Translations under genes and position numbers: made by a program
Notes under the pieces: generated by a model
Told to the model about the DNA's origin: nothing
What the model saw: only the letters and a program-made list of their open reading frames with translations
Database searches by the model: none
Shown here: positions 26,992 to 34,364 of the stretch, piece after piece
How the letters are laid out: every line of letters starts with the position of its first letter
Position numbering within the stretch: position 1 is the first letter of the stretch
Assembly: GCA_964454795.1 (NCBI GenBank)
Contig: CAYVUM010000001.1
Span: forward strand, 1 to 64,000
Origin: CAYVUM01 sp964454795
GTDB taxonomy: Bacteria; Pseudomonadota; Alphaproteobacteria; Rhodospirillales; Defluviicoccaceae
Reading direction: 5' to 3'
DNA length: 64,000 nucleotides

Positions 26992-27930
26992 ATGCCCGGA
27001 GCGATGATTCGCGGGGGGCCGGCGCCGCAGCCGGTCACCGGCGGCGGGCGGCCGGCGGTGGTGATCACCGGCGCCAGCCGGGGTATCGGCCACGCCACGG
27101 CCAAGGTGTTTCTCGACCGGGGCTGGCAGATCATCACCTGCTCCCGCGATCCGGTGCCCGCAGCCTGNNNNNNNNNNGCCGCCACGTTCACGCCACCGGT
27201 GTAGGCTCGCTCGAAGGCGAGGAGCTCCACGAGCTCGTCGTCGGGGCCGGGGTCCCCGGCCAGGCAGCCCACGGCCGCGCCGTAGACCACCTGCACCCGC
27301 GACCCCGTGCCCGAAGCCTGCCGGCGCGATCCCAACTGGACCCGGCACTTCCCCACCGACCTTGGCGACCGGGCAAGCCTGCGCACCTTTATCGCCGAGG
27401 CCACCGATGCGCTCGCCGGCGGGCCCCTGCAGGCGCTGGTGAACAACGCCGGGGTCTCGCCGAAGAGTCCCTATAAGGAGCGGCTCGGCTGCCTGAACGG
27501 CGACCTGTCCGCCTGGCAGGAGGTGTTCGAGCTCAACCTGTTCGCGGCTCTGGAGTTGGCCCGGGGCTTCGCTGCGTCCCTGCACCGGGGCCGCGGCGCA
27601 ATTGTCAACGTCACCTCGATCGCCGGCCATGCGGTGCACCCGTTCGCCGGGTCCGCCTATTCCACCTCGAAAGCCGCGCTCTCAGCGCTGACCCGGGAGC
27701 TGGCCCATGAGTTCGCCGCCCTCGGGGTCCGGGTCAACGCGGTCTGTCCGGGCGAGATCCAGACGGCGATGATCCAGCCCGAGTATGAGTCGCTGATCCC
27801 GCATATCCCCCTCGAGCGGATGGGTGCGCCCGAGGATGTGGCCCATGCCATCCATTACCTGTGCAGTGCCGAGGCGGGCTACATCACCGGCACCGAGCTG
27901 TGGGTGACCGGCGGCCAGCATCTGTACTGA
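26992..27930 (+). CDS. SDR family oxidoreductase, interrupted by gap and inserted sequence
   Basis: Both halves of one short-chain dehydrogenase are present. The 5' part (26992-27167) has the cofactor motif TGASRGIGHATAK and runs to IITCSRDPVPAA. The 3' part (from 27289) resumes with TCTRDPVPEACRRDPNW, then NNAGVSPKS, catalytic YSTSKAA near the middle and the GAPEDVAHAIHYL/GTELWVTGGQ end. Between them are 10 N and 111 nt that do not belong to an SDR and contain an in-frame stop. A 32-nt imperfect duplication flanks the block. The gene is probably intact in the organism, with the interruption caused by assembly. Start: ATG at 26992 or 27004. Confidence 0.75.
27168..27177. other. Assembly gap, 10 N
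   Basis: Ten N inside the SDR gene, a scaffolder's minimal-gap mark rather than a measured length. Confidence 0.98.
27178..27288 (-). other. Foreign-looking fragment, possibly from an FG-GAP repeat protein
   Basis: These 111 bases do not fit the surrounding SDR. On the minus strand they keep an open frame through the repeat and read VVYGAAVGCLAGD... then ELLAFERAYTGGVNVAA. The TGGVNVAA ending, followed after the gap by GTGSR-type sequence, resembles FG-GAP/VCBS β-propeller repeats, which typically read FTGGVxVAAGDVNGDG. It probably comes from another locus or genome and was joined here through the short repeat. Confidence 0.4.
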
Positions 27931-27938
27931 ACCGACTT

Positions 27939-27954
27939 GGGTCAGAAACGACCC
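27939..27954. terminator. Small hairpin between convergent SDR and cbiX-like genes
   Basis: GGGTC and GACCC pair around the loop AGAAAC in the 44-bp space between the two stop codons. The stem is only 5 bp and there is no T-run, so it is at best a weak shared terminator. Confidence 0.35.
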
Positions 27955-27974
27955 GCAACCTGAGCGCCGTCCGG

Positions 27975-28763
27975 TCAGGTCCGCGTCGCTGCACAGCGGC
28001 GGATGACCGGCACGAGCCCTGGGTCCTCGCCGATCGCCCCCAGATAGATCACGTCCTCGCGGTGGGTGGCGGCGATCGCCTCGACGATGTCCCGGCCAGC
28101 GTGGAGACCGGCTGCGGCGAACAGGGCGACGATGACCACCAGTCCGGGCAGGGTTTCGAGGGCGGCGGCAATCGCCGGCGGCTCCTCCAGGTAGGCGGTG
28201 AGAACCGCGGCAAACCGCCCGGTCGCGCGGACCCGGCCGGCCTGCCGTTCCGTGGCCTCCCGCGAATCCGGACCTTTGGTGGAACCATGGCCGACGATCA
28301 GCAGGCTGCAAGCCGTCGGCTCGAGCCCGAAATCGCGGCAAGCCGTGCCGGCGCGGTCGGCGACCAGGCTGGCAAGCAGCGGGTCCAGGCCAACCGGCGG
28401 ACAGAGGCGAAGGGCCGGACGGGCACCGCCGGCAAAGCCGGTCTTCTCGGTGAGCCGGGCGGGGAGCAACTCGCGTACGTAGTAGCCGTCGGACATGAAA
28501 ACCGGCACGATCGCGACCCGGGGGGTGGCAATCCGGCAGAGCGCCGCCGCCGGCCCGGCGCCGCCGAACAGCGTCGCTGTCGCCACCTCTGCAAAGCCGG
28601 CCCCGGCAGCCAGGCTTGCCGCGTGGCGGGCCAGCATGCGCTCGGCTGCGGGATCGCCGCGACGGGAGCCATGGCCGACAAGGAGAAGGCCTTCGGCAAC
28701 CGTTTTCGCGGCCAGCGGCCCGTGCGGACCCGGGACGGTGGAGCCGTCAGGCATGGCGGGCAT
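27975..28763 (-). CDS. CbiX-type sirohydrochlorin chelatase-like protein
   Basis: A 262-residue protein with two CbiX/CbiK-like halves. The first begins LLLVGHGSRRGDPAAE, with the His of GHGS as the likely metal and tetrapyrrole-binding residue. The second has LLIVGHGSTKGPDSREA near residue 150. SDGYYVRELLP and VALFAAAGLHAGRDIVE occupy the positions of the second conserved blocks. It would insert Co or Fe into sirohydrochlorin or a related precursor. Its start lies inside the end of cobA (17-nt overlap), so it is translated with cobA, which makes precorrin-2. Confidence 0.85.
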   Translation of the reverse strand: MPAMPDGSTVPGPHGPLAAKTVAEGLLLVGHGSRRGDPAAERMLARHAASLAAGAGFAEVATATLFGGAGPAAALCRIATPRVAIVPVFMSDGYYVRELLPARLTEKTGFAGGARPALRLCPPVGLDPLLASLVADRAGTACRDFGLEPTACSLLIVGHGSTKGPDSREATERQAGRVRATGRFAAVLTAYLEEPPAIAAALETLPGLVVIVALFAAAGLHAGRDIVEAIAATHREDVIYLGAIGEDPGLVPVIRRCAATRT

Positions 28764-29541
28764 CGCTCAGCGGTGCGGCGGCAAGCCGGGGCGCCGCGCG
28801 GCTGAGACCGAGGGTGTCGATGAGGCCGACGACCCGGCCGATCACCACCAGGACCGGTCCGTCGAAGCCGGCATCGGCAGTGGCGCGGGCGATGTCGCCG
28901 AGGCTGGCGGTCACGTGACGTTGCTGGGGGCGCGTGCCATTGCAGATCGCCGCGGCCGGAGTGGTCTCGGCGAGGCCGTGGGCGATCAGCCGGACGACGA
29001 TCTGCGGCAGGTTGGCGACCCCCATGTAGACGACCAGGGTCGTGTCCGGGTCGGCGAGGCCGCGCCAGTCCAGGTCCAGCTCGGCATCGTTGCGGCAGTG
29101 GCCGGTGACCAGCCGGACCCCGGAAGCAACCCCGCGATGGGTGAGGGGAAAGCCGACGGCAGCGGCACAGCCGGACGCAGACGTGACACCGGGAACCGCC
29201 TCGCAGCGGACGCCGTGGTCGCGGAGAAACGCCGCCTCCTCGCTGCCGCGGCCGAACAGAAACGGATCTCCGCCCTTGAGCCGGACCACCACCCGGCCAT
29301 CGCGGGCGAGGCGGACGAGCATGGCATTGATCGCATCCTGGGGGATGGGGTGGGACTTGGGCTGCTTGCCGACGCTGATCCGCGGGGTGCCGGTCGGGAT
29401 CAGCGCCAGGATCTCCTCGGAGACCAGACGATCGTAGACAACCACGTCCGCTTCCAGAAGCAGCCGGTGGGCCTTGCGGGTCAGGAGCTCCGGGTCCCCC
29501 GGCCCGGCGCCCACAAGATAGACAACTGAGGGCTTGGACAT
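28747..29541 (-). CDS. cobA: Uroporphyrinogen-III C-methyltransferase
   Basis: SAM-dependent double methylation of uroporphyrinogen III to precorrin-2, the branch point to siroheme and cobalamin. The 264-residue protein has the complete family layout: YLVGAGPGDPELLTRKA at the N-terminus, DVVVYDRLVS, VVVRLKGGDPFLFGRG and VPGVTSASG, followed by the YMGVANLPQI region and GPVLVVIGRVV. It is a stand-alone SUMT without the CysG dehydrogenase/chelatase half; the overlapping downstream cbiX-like gene probably supplies the chelatase. The ATG at 29541 starts the domain. Confidence 0.95.
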   Translation of the reverse strand: MSKPSVVYLVGAGPGDPELLTRKAHRLLLEADVVVYDRLVSEEILALIPTGTPRISVGKQPKSHPIPQDAINAMLVRLARDGRVVVRLKGGDPFLFGRGSEEAAFLRDHGVRCEAVPGVTSASGCAAAVGFPLTHRGVASGVRLVTGHCRNDAELDLDWRGLADPDTTLVVYMGVANLPQIVVRLIAHGLAETTPAAAICNGTRPQQRHVTASLGDIARATADAGFDGPVLVVIGRVVGLIDTLGLSRAAPRLAAAPLSDARHA

Positions 29542-29685
29542 TCCTGAGGTTCGCTCCCCGCCTGAATTTCGCAACCGGCCCGTGGCCGGCACCCGCACCG
29601 CGGCTCTGCTCCGAGTGTTCGGCCCACGACCGCTCGGCCGGTGCGCCGAATGGGCGGCCCCGCCGGCCGCGGCCGCTGACCCGAT

Positions 29686-29709
29686 TAGTACCGGCGCCGG
29701 CCGGTGCTA
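29686..29709. promoter_or_regulatory. Dyad upstream of the OxyR-like gene
   Basis: TAGTACCGGC (29686-29695) and GCCGGTGCTA (29700-29709) form an inverted repeat with one mismatch and a 4-nt centre, 36 nt before the regulator's ATG. It lies in the 203-bp region shared with the divergent cobA. LysR-type regulators bind such dyads (T-N11-A type) to control themselves and the divergent gene. Confidence 0.5.
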
Positions 29710-29744
29710 TAAATGCCGAAGTTTCCGGGTAGGGTGTTCCTTCC

Positions 29745-30710
29745 ATGCCGACCCTTCGCCAGCTTCGCTATCTCGCCGCCGTCGCCGATACCCTGAACTT
29801 CCGCAGGGCGGCCGAACGGTGCCATGTCAGCCAGCCGACCCTCAGCGATCAAATCCGCGAGCTGGAGGGCCGGCTCCGTGTGCAGCTGATCGAGCGCAGC
29901 CGCCGGCAGGTCCTCCTCACCCCCATCGGCCGTGAGGTCGTGGACCGGGCCCGCCGGGTCCTTCGGGAGGTGGAGGATATCGTCGAACTGGCCGAACGCG
30001 GGCGCCACGTGCTGGAGGGCACCCTGCGACTGGGCGTTCTGCCGTCGATCGGCCCATACCTGCTGCCGCCCGTTCTGCCCTATCTGCATGCGCGCTACCC
30101 CAGCCTCAACCTTTATTTACGAGAAGATAATGCAAAAAATTTATTAGCACGTCTTGCCGACGGGGATTTGGATTTGCTGCTTTTCCCGGTCCCCGTCAAG
30201 TCCGGCGATCTGGTCACCGCTGAGCTTTTCGAAGAGCCGCTGCACCTCGCCCTGCCTGCCGATCACCCCCTTGCCGAACGCGACGGTCTTTCGCCGGCTG
30301 ACATCGGCGATCTGACGATCCTTGCCCTTGAGCCCGGCCACAGTCTGCATCGGACCGTGCTGAGCCTGTGCGAGCAGTTCGGGGCGCAGCCCTTGCTCGA
30401 TTTCGCAACCACGAGCCTCGATACCCTGCGATGCATGGCCGGGATGGGCATGGGGGCTACTTTCCTGCCGGCGCTTTACGTCCGGGCCGAAGCCCGGTTT
30501 GATCCGCAGATCGCCGTGCGTGAGATCGGCTCGCCAACCCCGACCCGGGTGATCGGCCTGGTCTGGCGGCGCAATTCAGCGCGCAGCAGCGAGTATCAGG
30601 CGCTTGCGACCCATATCCGCGATGTCCTCGCCAGTGAAGTGGCCGACGTGCGGGTGCTGCGCGACAGCGACCCGGCGAGCGCGCCGCAGGGCTTCCGCCT
30701 CGCCGATTGA
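29745..30710 (+). CDS. OxyR-like LysR-type regulator lacking the peroxidatic cysteine
   Basis: A 321-residue LysR-type transcription factor. The N-terminal winged helix reads MPTLRQLRYLAAVADTLNFR with RAAERCHVSQPTLSDQI, and the effector domain follows from about residue 90. By alignment from memory with E. coli OxyR the segment LEPGHSLHRTVLSLCEQF corresponds to the redox loop. The position of the peroxide-reactive Cys199 is Ser, while Cys208 is kept at exactly the expected spacing of nine. Disulfide sensing as in OxyR is therefore not possible, so the protein may sense something else. It is divergent from cobA. Three consecutive AT-rich codons (AAR/TTA-type) near 30115-30150 stand out in an otherwise G+C-rich gene. 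Confidence 0.85.
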   Translation: MPTLRQLRYLAAVADTLNFRRAAERCHVSQPTLSDQIRELEGRLRVQLIERSRRQVLLTPIGREVVDRARRVLREVEDIVELAERGRHVLEGTLRLGVLPSIGPYLLPPVLPYLHARYPSLNLYLREDNAKNLLARLADGDLDLLLFPVPVKSGDLVTAELFEEPLHLALPADHPLAERDGLSPADIGDLTILALEPGHSLHRTVLSLCEQFGAQPLLDFATTSLDTLRCMAGMGMGATFLPALYVRAEARFDPQIAVREIGSPTPTRVIGLVWRRNSARSSEYQALATHIRDVLASEVADVRVLRDSDPASAPQGFRLAD

Positions 30711-30717
30711 TAGGAAA

Positions 30718-30747
30718 AATCGATCAAAAAAGACCCGTTAATCGATT
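30718..30747. promoter_or_regulatory. Paired AATCGAT/ATCGATT sites upstream of DUF1476
   Basis: AATCGAT (30718-30724) and ATCGATT (30741-30747) form an inverted repeat with a 16-nt spacer in the AT-rich 154-bp region between the OxyR-like gene and DUF1476. Each half is itself centred on the palindrome ATCGAT. The arrangement suits a promoter with an operator. Confidence 0.35.
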
Positions 30748-30864
30748 GGCAATATCATCGCCAGAGGCGCATATCCTCCTCGGTTACCGCCGTGATCCGA
30801 GAGATCGGCCGGGTGCCGGAACGGGGTCGGTTGTGGAAGCCCGTTCATAGGGAGGGATTTCGCC

Positions 30865-31206
30865 ATGTTTTTCAAGCCTGAGAGCCGTCGACAGGAGGGG
30901 AAGCTGGCCGCTGAACAGGACCTCCATTTTGCCATCCGGAACCGTCGAAACAAGCTGCTCGGCCTGTGGGCTGCGGGTCAGTCCGGCCGGACCGGCGATG
31001 ACGCTGAGACCTATGCTCGTGAAATCGTCCGCATCGGCATCGCTGCGCCCAGCGATCCGGCAGTCGTCGAGCGGATCACCGCTGACCTTGCGGCCGCCGG
31101 GCGGGCGGTCAGCGCCGCTGCCGTCAGCGACGAAATGGAGCGCCTCGAGGGCGTTGCGGCTTTGGAGTATGGCCAGCCGACACCGCCCTCCCAGTCGGCT
31201 GTCTGA
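30865..31206 (+). CDS. DUF1476 protein (F1-ATPase zeta-subunit-like inhibitor)
   Basis: A 113-residue helical protein of the DUF1476 family. In alphaproteobacteria the family includes the zeta subunit, which blocks ATP hydrolysis by F1. The most conserved part reads EQDLHFAIRNRRNKLLGLWAA at about residues 17-37, followed by a typical SxExxAYAREIVRI-type helix (DDAETYAREIVRI). The N-terminus (MFFKPESRRQEGKLA) differs from the usual short inhibitory N-terminus with its FDDRE motif, so this may be a divergent paralogue. GGGAGG precedes the ATG by 8 nt. It stands 56 nt before mrpA and may be the first gene of that operon. Confidence 0.8.
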   Translation: MFFKPESRRQEGKLAAEQDLHFAIRNRRNKLLGLWAAGQSGRTGDDAETYAREIVRIGIAAPSDPAVVERITADLAAAGRAVSAAAVSDEMERLEGVAALEYGQPTPPSQSAV

Positions 31207-31262
31207 GACCGGGCCGCGCCATGGCTGCCCGATTCCGAAACCAATGGTGATCTGAGCGGCGG

Positions 31263-33554
31263 ATGGCGACTGCTGCAACCGGAGAGTCCGCGCGGGCAGG
31301 GCCGTGGAGTGCGGCCCTGCTGTCTGCAACCTCGGCGGCTGGTGCGGTTGCGCTGGGCTTGATGATTCCCCAGGTTGCCGCCGGCGATCCGGTGCAGGCC
31401 GCTTGGCCGTGGATCCCCTCCCTCGGCATCGAGCTGTCGTTTATGGTCGATGGCCTGGGGCTGCTGTTCGCGCTGTTGATCGCCGGGATCGGCGCGTTTA
31501 TCGCCCTCTATGCCGGGGCCTACCTGCGCGGACACCCCCGTCAGGTGCGTTTCGTGATCTGGCTCGCGGTGTTCGAGGCCTCGATGCTCGGCCTTGTCCT
31601 GGCCGATGACCTGATGACGCTGTTCGTCTTCTGGGAGTTGACGACGATTTCGTCGTTCATGCTGATCGGCTTTCAGGAGGAAGAAGCCAAGGCGCGCCGC
31701 AACGCCCTTCAGTCTCTGCTCATTACCGGCATCGGCGGGCTCGCGCTGCTCGCCGGCTTCCTGCTCATCGCCGATGCGGCCGGCACGTTCAGCATCAGCG
31801 AGATCCGGGCCGGTGGTGACCTGCTCCGCGACCACGAGCTCTATCTGGCGATCCTCGTCCTGGTGTTTGCCGGTGCCTTCACCAAGTCGGCGCAGGTGCC
31901 ATTCCACGTCTGGCTGCCCAACGCCATGGCCGCACCGACGCCGGTCAGCGCCTATCTGCACTCGGCGACGATGGTCAAGGCAGGGATTTATCTGCTTGCC
32001 CGCTTTCACGACACGCTGGGGGGGACGCCCGAGTGGATCTGGACGCTGACGCTGGTCGGCGCGGCGACCGCAGTATGGGCGTCGGTGCTGGCGGTGCGCC
32101 AGACCGACCTCAAGCTGGCGCTGGCCTATACGACCCTGATGGCGCTCGGCACCCTGACCATGTTTCTCGGCGCTGACTCCGACGTGGGAATTTCCGCAGC
32201 GGTCACCTTCCTGATCGTCCACGCCCTCTACAAAAGCGCGCTGTTCCTGGTCGTCGGCAACATCGACCACGGCGCCGGAACCCGCGAGATTGACCGCCTG
32301 GGCGGCTTGCGCACGGTACTGCCGTTCACGGCGGTGGCCGCCGCGATCGCCGCCATGTCCATGGCCGGCTTTCCGCCGTTTCTCGGGTTCATCGGCAAGG
32401 AGCTGAAGTATGAGGGGGCGCTGGCGATCGCCTCGGAGCCGTGGCTGGTGACGACCGCTGCCGTTTCGGCCAATGCCCTGATGATCGTGGTGGCCGGGAT
32501 GGTGGCGCTGCGGCCCTTCTTTGGGAACCGGCGGGCGGCGACCGATACCCCCCATGAGGCGCCGTTCGCCATGCTCGCCGGTCCTCTTGTGCTGGCGGGA
32601 CTCGGCCTCGTCTTCGGGATCTTGACGCCCGAGGTCAACGCCGCACTGGTGCAACCGGCCGTGGCCGCGGTGCTGAACGGTCCTGTGCAGATTTCCCTCA
32701 AGCTCTGGCATGGCATCAACCTGCCGCTGCTGCTGTCGGTCCTCACGCTGAGCGCCGGACTGACTCTCTATGCGGCATATCCGATGGTGCGAGGCGCACT
32801 CACCGCGGCGCTCGACCGGTTTCCCGTCGACAGCGATCGCTGCTACGACGCGGTCATGGCGGGCCTGGTCCGTCTCGCCGGCTGGCAGACCCGGTTGCTG
32901 CAGGGCGGGCTGCTGCGCCGCTATCTGTTCTTCATTTTCGCGACCCTTGCCGGTGGGGTCGGACTCGCGCTGATCACGGCCGGCGTGGCCTGGACCCTGC
33001 CTGTATGGCCCGATCTGCCTCTCTACCAGTGGGCGATCGTGGTGGCGATCATGATCGGGACCTTCGTTTCGGCCGTGACCCACTCGCGACTGGCGGCGAT
33101 CTGTGCGCTTGGCATCGTCGGCTCCGGGGTGTCGCTGATTTTCCTCTTCTACGGGGCGCCCGACGTGGCGATGACCCAGATCCTCGTCGAAATCCTGTTT
33201 GTCGTGATCATTGCCATCGTCCTGCTGCGGCTGCCCTCGATCCGCCACGTCGCCGAGCGGTCGTCGGCCGGACGCTTGCGGGACGCCGCGCTGGCGGTGT
33301 TGTCCGGCGGCGTGATCGCGGTGCTGACCCTGCTTGTCACGGCGACCCCGCCCGACCTTCGGATCAGTGAGTACTTCGCCGAAGCCAGCAAGCCCGAGGC
33401 GCACGGCGGCAACATCGTCAACGTCATCCTCGTCGACTTCCGCGCTTTCGACACGCTCGGCGAAATCATTGTCGTCGGAACCGCAGCCCTTGCGGTGTTC
33501 TCGTTGATTGCCGCCCGACGGTGGGCGGGCCGGCTGGCGGAGGACCGGTCATGA
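31263..33554 (+). CDS. mrpA: Mrp/Mnh Na+/H+ antiporter subunit A
   Basis: A 763-residue polytopic subunit homologous to NuoL with a C-terminal MbhE/DUF4040-like extension, the main ion-translocating subunit of the multisubunit antiporter. Conserved elements include FVFWELTTISSFMLIGF with the key Glu of TM5, FTKSAQVPFHVWLPNAMAAP with the functional Lys, and YLHSATMVKAGIYLLAR. The C-terminal part (GAPDVAMTQILVEILFVV, near residue 640) is typical of the MrpA tail. Size matches MrpA from other bacteria. It overlaps mrpB by 4 nt; the start has only a weak ribosome-binding site. Confidence 0.94.
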   Translation: MATAATGESARAGPWSAALLSATSAAGAVALGLMIPQVAAGDPVQAAWPWIPSLGIELSFMVDGLGLLFALLIAGIGAFIALYAGAYLRGHPRQVRFVIWLAVFEASMLGLVLADDLMTLFVFWELTTISSFMLIGFQEEEAKARRNALQSLLITGIGGLALLAGFLLIADAAGTFSISEIRAGGDLLRDHELYLAILVLVFAGAFTKSAQVPFHVWLPNAMAAPTPVSAYLHSATMVKAGIYLLARFHDTLGGTPEWIWTLTLVGAATAVWASVLAVRQTDLKLALAYTTLMALGTLTMFLGADSDVGISAAVTFLIVHALYKSALFLVVGNIDHGAGTREIDRLGGLRTVLPFTAVAAAIAAMSMAGFPPFLGFIGKELKYEGALAIASEPWLVTTAAVSANALMIVVAGMVALRPFFGNRRAATDTPHEAPFAMLAGPLVLAGLGLVFGILTPEVNAALVQPAVAAVLNGPVQISLKLWHGINLPLLLSVLTLSAGLTLYAAYPMVRGALTAALDRFPVDSDRCYDAVMAGLVRLAGWQTRLLQGGLLRRYLFFIFATLAGGVGLALITAGVAWTLPVWPDLPLYQWAIVVAIMIGTFVSAVTHSRLAAICALGIVGSGVSLIFLFYGAPDVAMTQILVEILFVVIIAIVLLRLPSIRHVAERSSAGRLRDAALAVLSGGVIAVLTLLVTATPPDLRISEYFAEASKPEAHGGNIVNVILVDFRAFDTLGEIIVVGTAALAVFSLIAARRWAGRLAEDRS

Positions 33555-33955
33555 GCACGTTGATCCTGCGAACAGCAAGCCGGCCGATCATTGTCCTGAT
33601 GCTGATCTTTGCCGTGTACCTGCTGCTGCGCGGGCACAATCTCCCCGGCGGCGGGTTTGTTGCCGGACTGGCCGCCGCGATTGCCCTCGTTCTCGGAGAA
33701 TACGCCTACGGGCGACAAGCCGTCCTGGTCGCGCTGCCGATCGTTCCTCAGTCCATACTCGTCGTCGGTCTGGCGACGGCGCTGCTCTCCGGGATGCTTG
33801 CCGCTGCGGCCGGAGCACCGTTTCTGACCGGCCTCTGGATTTTTCCGCTCGGGCTGCCGCTGGGCACCCCGCTGTTGTTTGATGTCGGCGTCTTCCTGGT
33901 CGTGGTCGGCGGCGTGGTCACGCTGATCACCGCGCTTGAGGAGGAGCCCGACTGA
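33551..33955 (+). CDS. mrpB: Mrp antiporter subunit B
   Basis: A 134-residue membrane subunit with four hydrophobic segments. The family block LLLRGHNLPGGGFVAGLAAA occupies residues 24-43, and GLPLGTPLLFDVGVFLVVVG lies near the C-terminus. The ATG sits in an ATGA overlap with mrpA, and the stop is 1 nt before the mrpC start codon. Confidence 0.93.
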   Translation: MSTLILRTASRPIIVLMLIFAVYLLLRGHNLPGGGFVAGLAAAIALVLGEYAYGRQAVLVALPIVPQSILVVGLATALLSGMLAAAAGAPFLTGLWIFPLGLPLGTPLLFDVGVFLVVVGGVVTLITALEEEPD

Positions 33956-33956
33956 C

Positions 33957-34364
33957 ATGGAAACGGTTGTCGCGATCCTCGTTGGCGTGCTGTTCGGTGC
34001 CTGCGTTTACCTCATGCTGAGCCCGAACCTGGTGCGCTTCCTTTTCGGCCTGGTGCTGATCGGCAATGCCGCCAATCTGCTGATTTTCGCCGCCGGCGGG
34101 CTGACCTTCGGCGAGCCGGCGATCGTGCCTGAAGATCTCCAGGCGCCGGTGGCGATGACCGCCAATCCGCTGCCTCAGGCCCTGATCCTCACCGCGATCG
34201 TGATCGGGTTCGGGTTGCTGTCATTCGCCCTGGCGCTGGCCGCGCGCGCCTACGCGACCTTCCACACGCTGGACACGGACTCCATGCGGGTAGCAGAGCC
34301 GGCAGACGCCCTGACCCCGAATCCGGAGGAAGACAACACCCCGCTGCGTAAGGACGCGGCATGA
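33957..34364 (+). CDS. mrpC: Mrp antiporter subunit C
   Basis: A 135-residue NuoK-like subunit with three membrane segments. It shows LMLSPNLVRFLFGLVLIGNAANLLIF-type sequence (residues 17-42) and the later block DPLPQALILTAIVIG-like NPLPQALILTAIVIGFG, both hallmarks of MrpC. The C-terminal 35 residues are hydrophilic. The ATG at 33957 starts 1 nt after the mrpB stop; the stop overlaps mrpD (ATGA). Confidence 0.93.
   Translation: METVVAILVGVLFGACVYLMLSPNLVRFLFGLVLIGNAANLLIFAAGGLTFGEPAIVPEDLQAPVAMTANPLPQALILTAIVIGFGLLSFALALAARAYATFHTLDTDSMRVAEPADALTPNPEEDNTPLRKDAA

Larger units (their letters stand above)
27136..27320. repeat. 32-nt imperfect direct repeat flanking the gap in the SDR gene
   Basis: The stretches 27136-27167 and 27289-27320 agree at 28 of 32 positions. 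Read on the plus strand both encode the same SDR segment (TCSRDPVPAA versus TCTRDPVPEA). They look like two alleles of one site rather than a target-site duplication, which would be exact. Confidence 0.8.

Noticed and set aside
31011..33404. Long minus-strand open frame opposite mrpA
   Set aside because: Rich in Gln, His, Gly and Arg with no hydrophobic or domain pattern; the plus strand is an unmistakable antiporter subunit.
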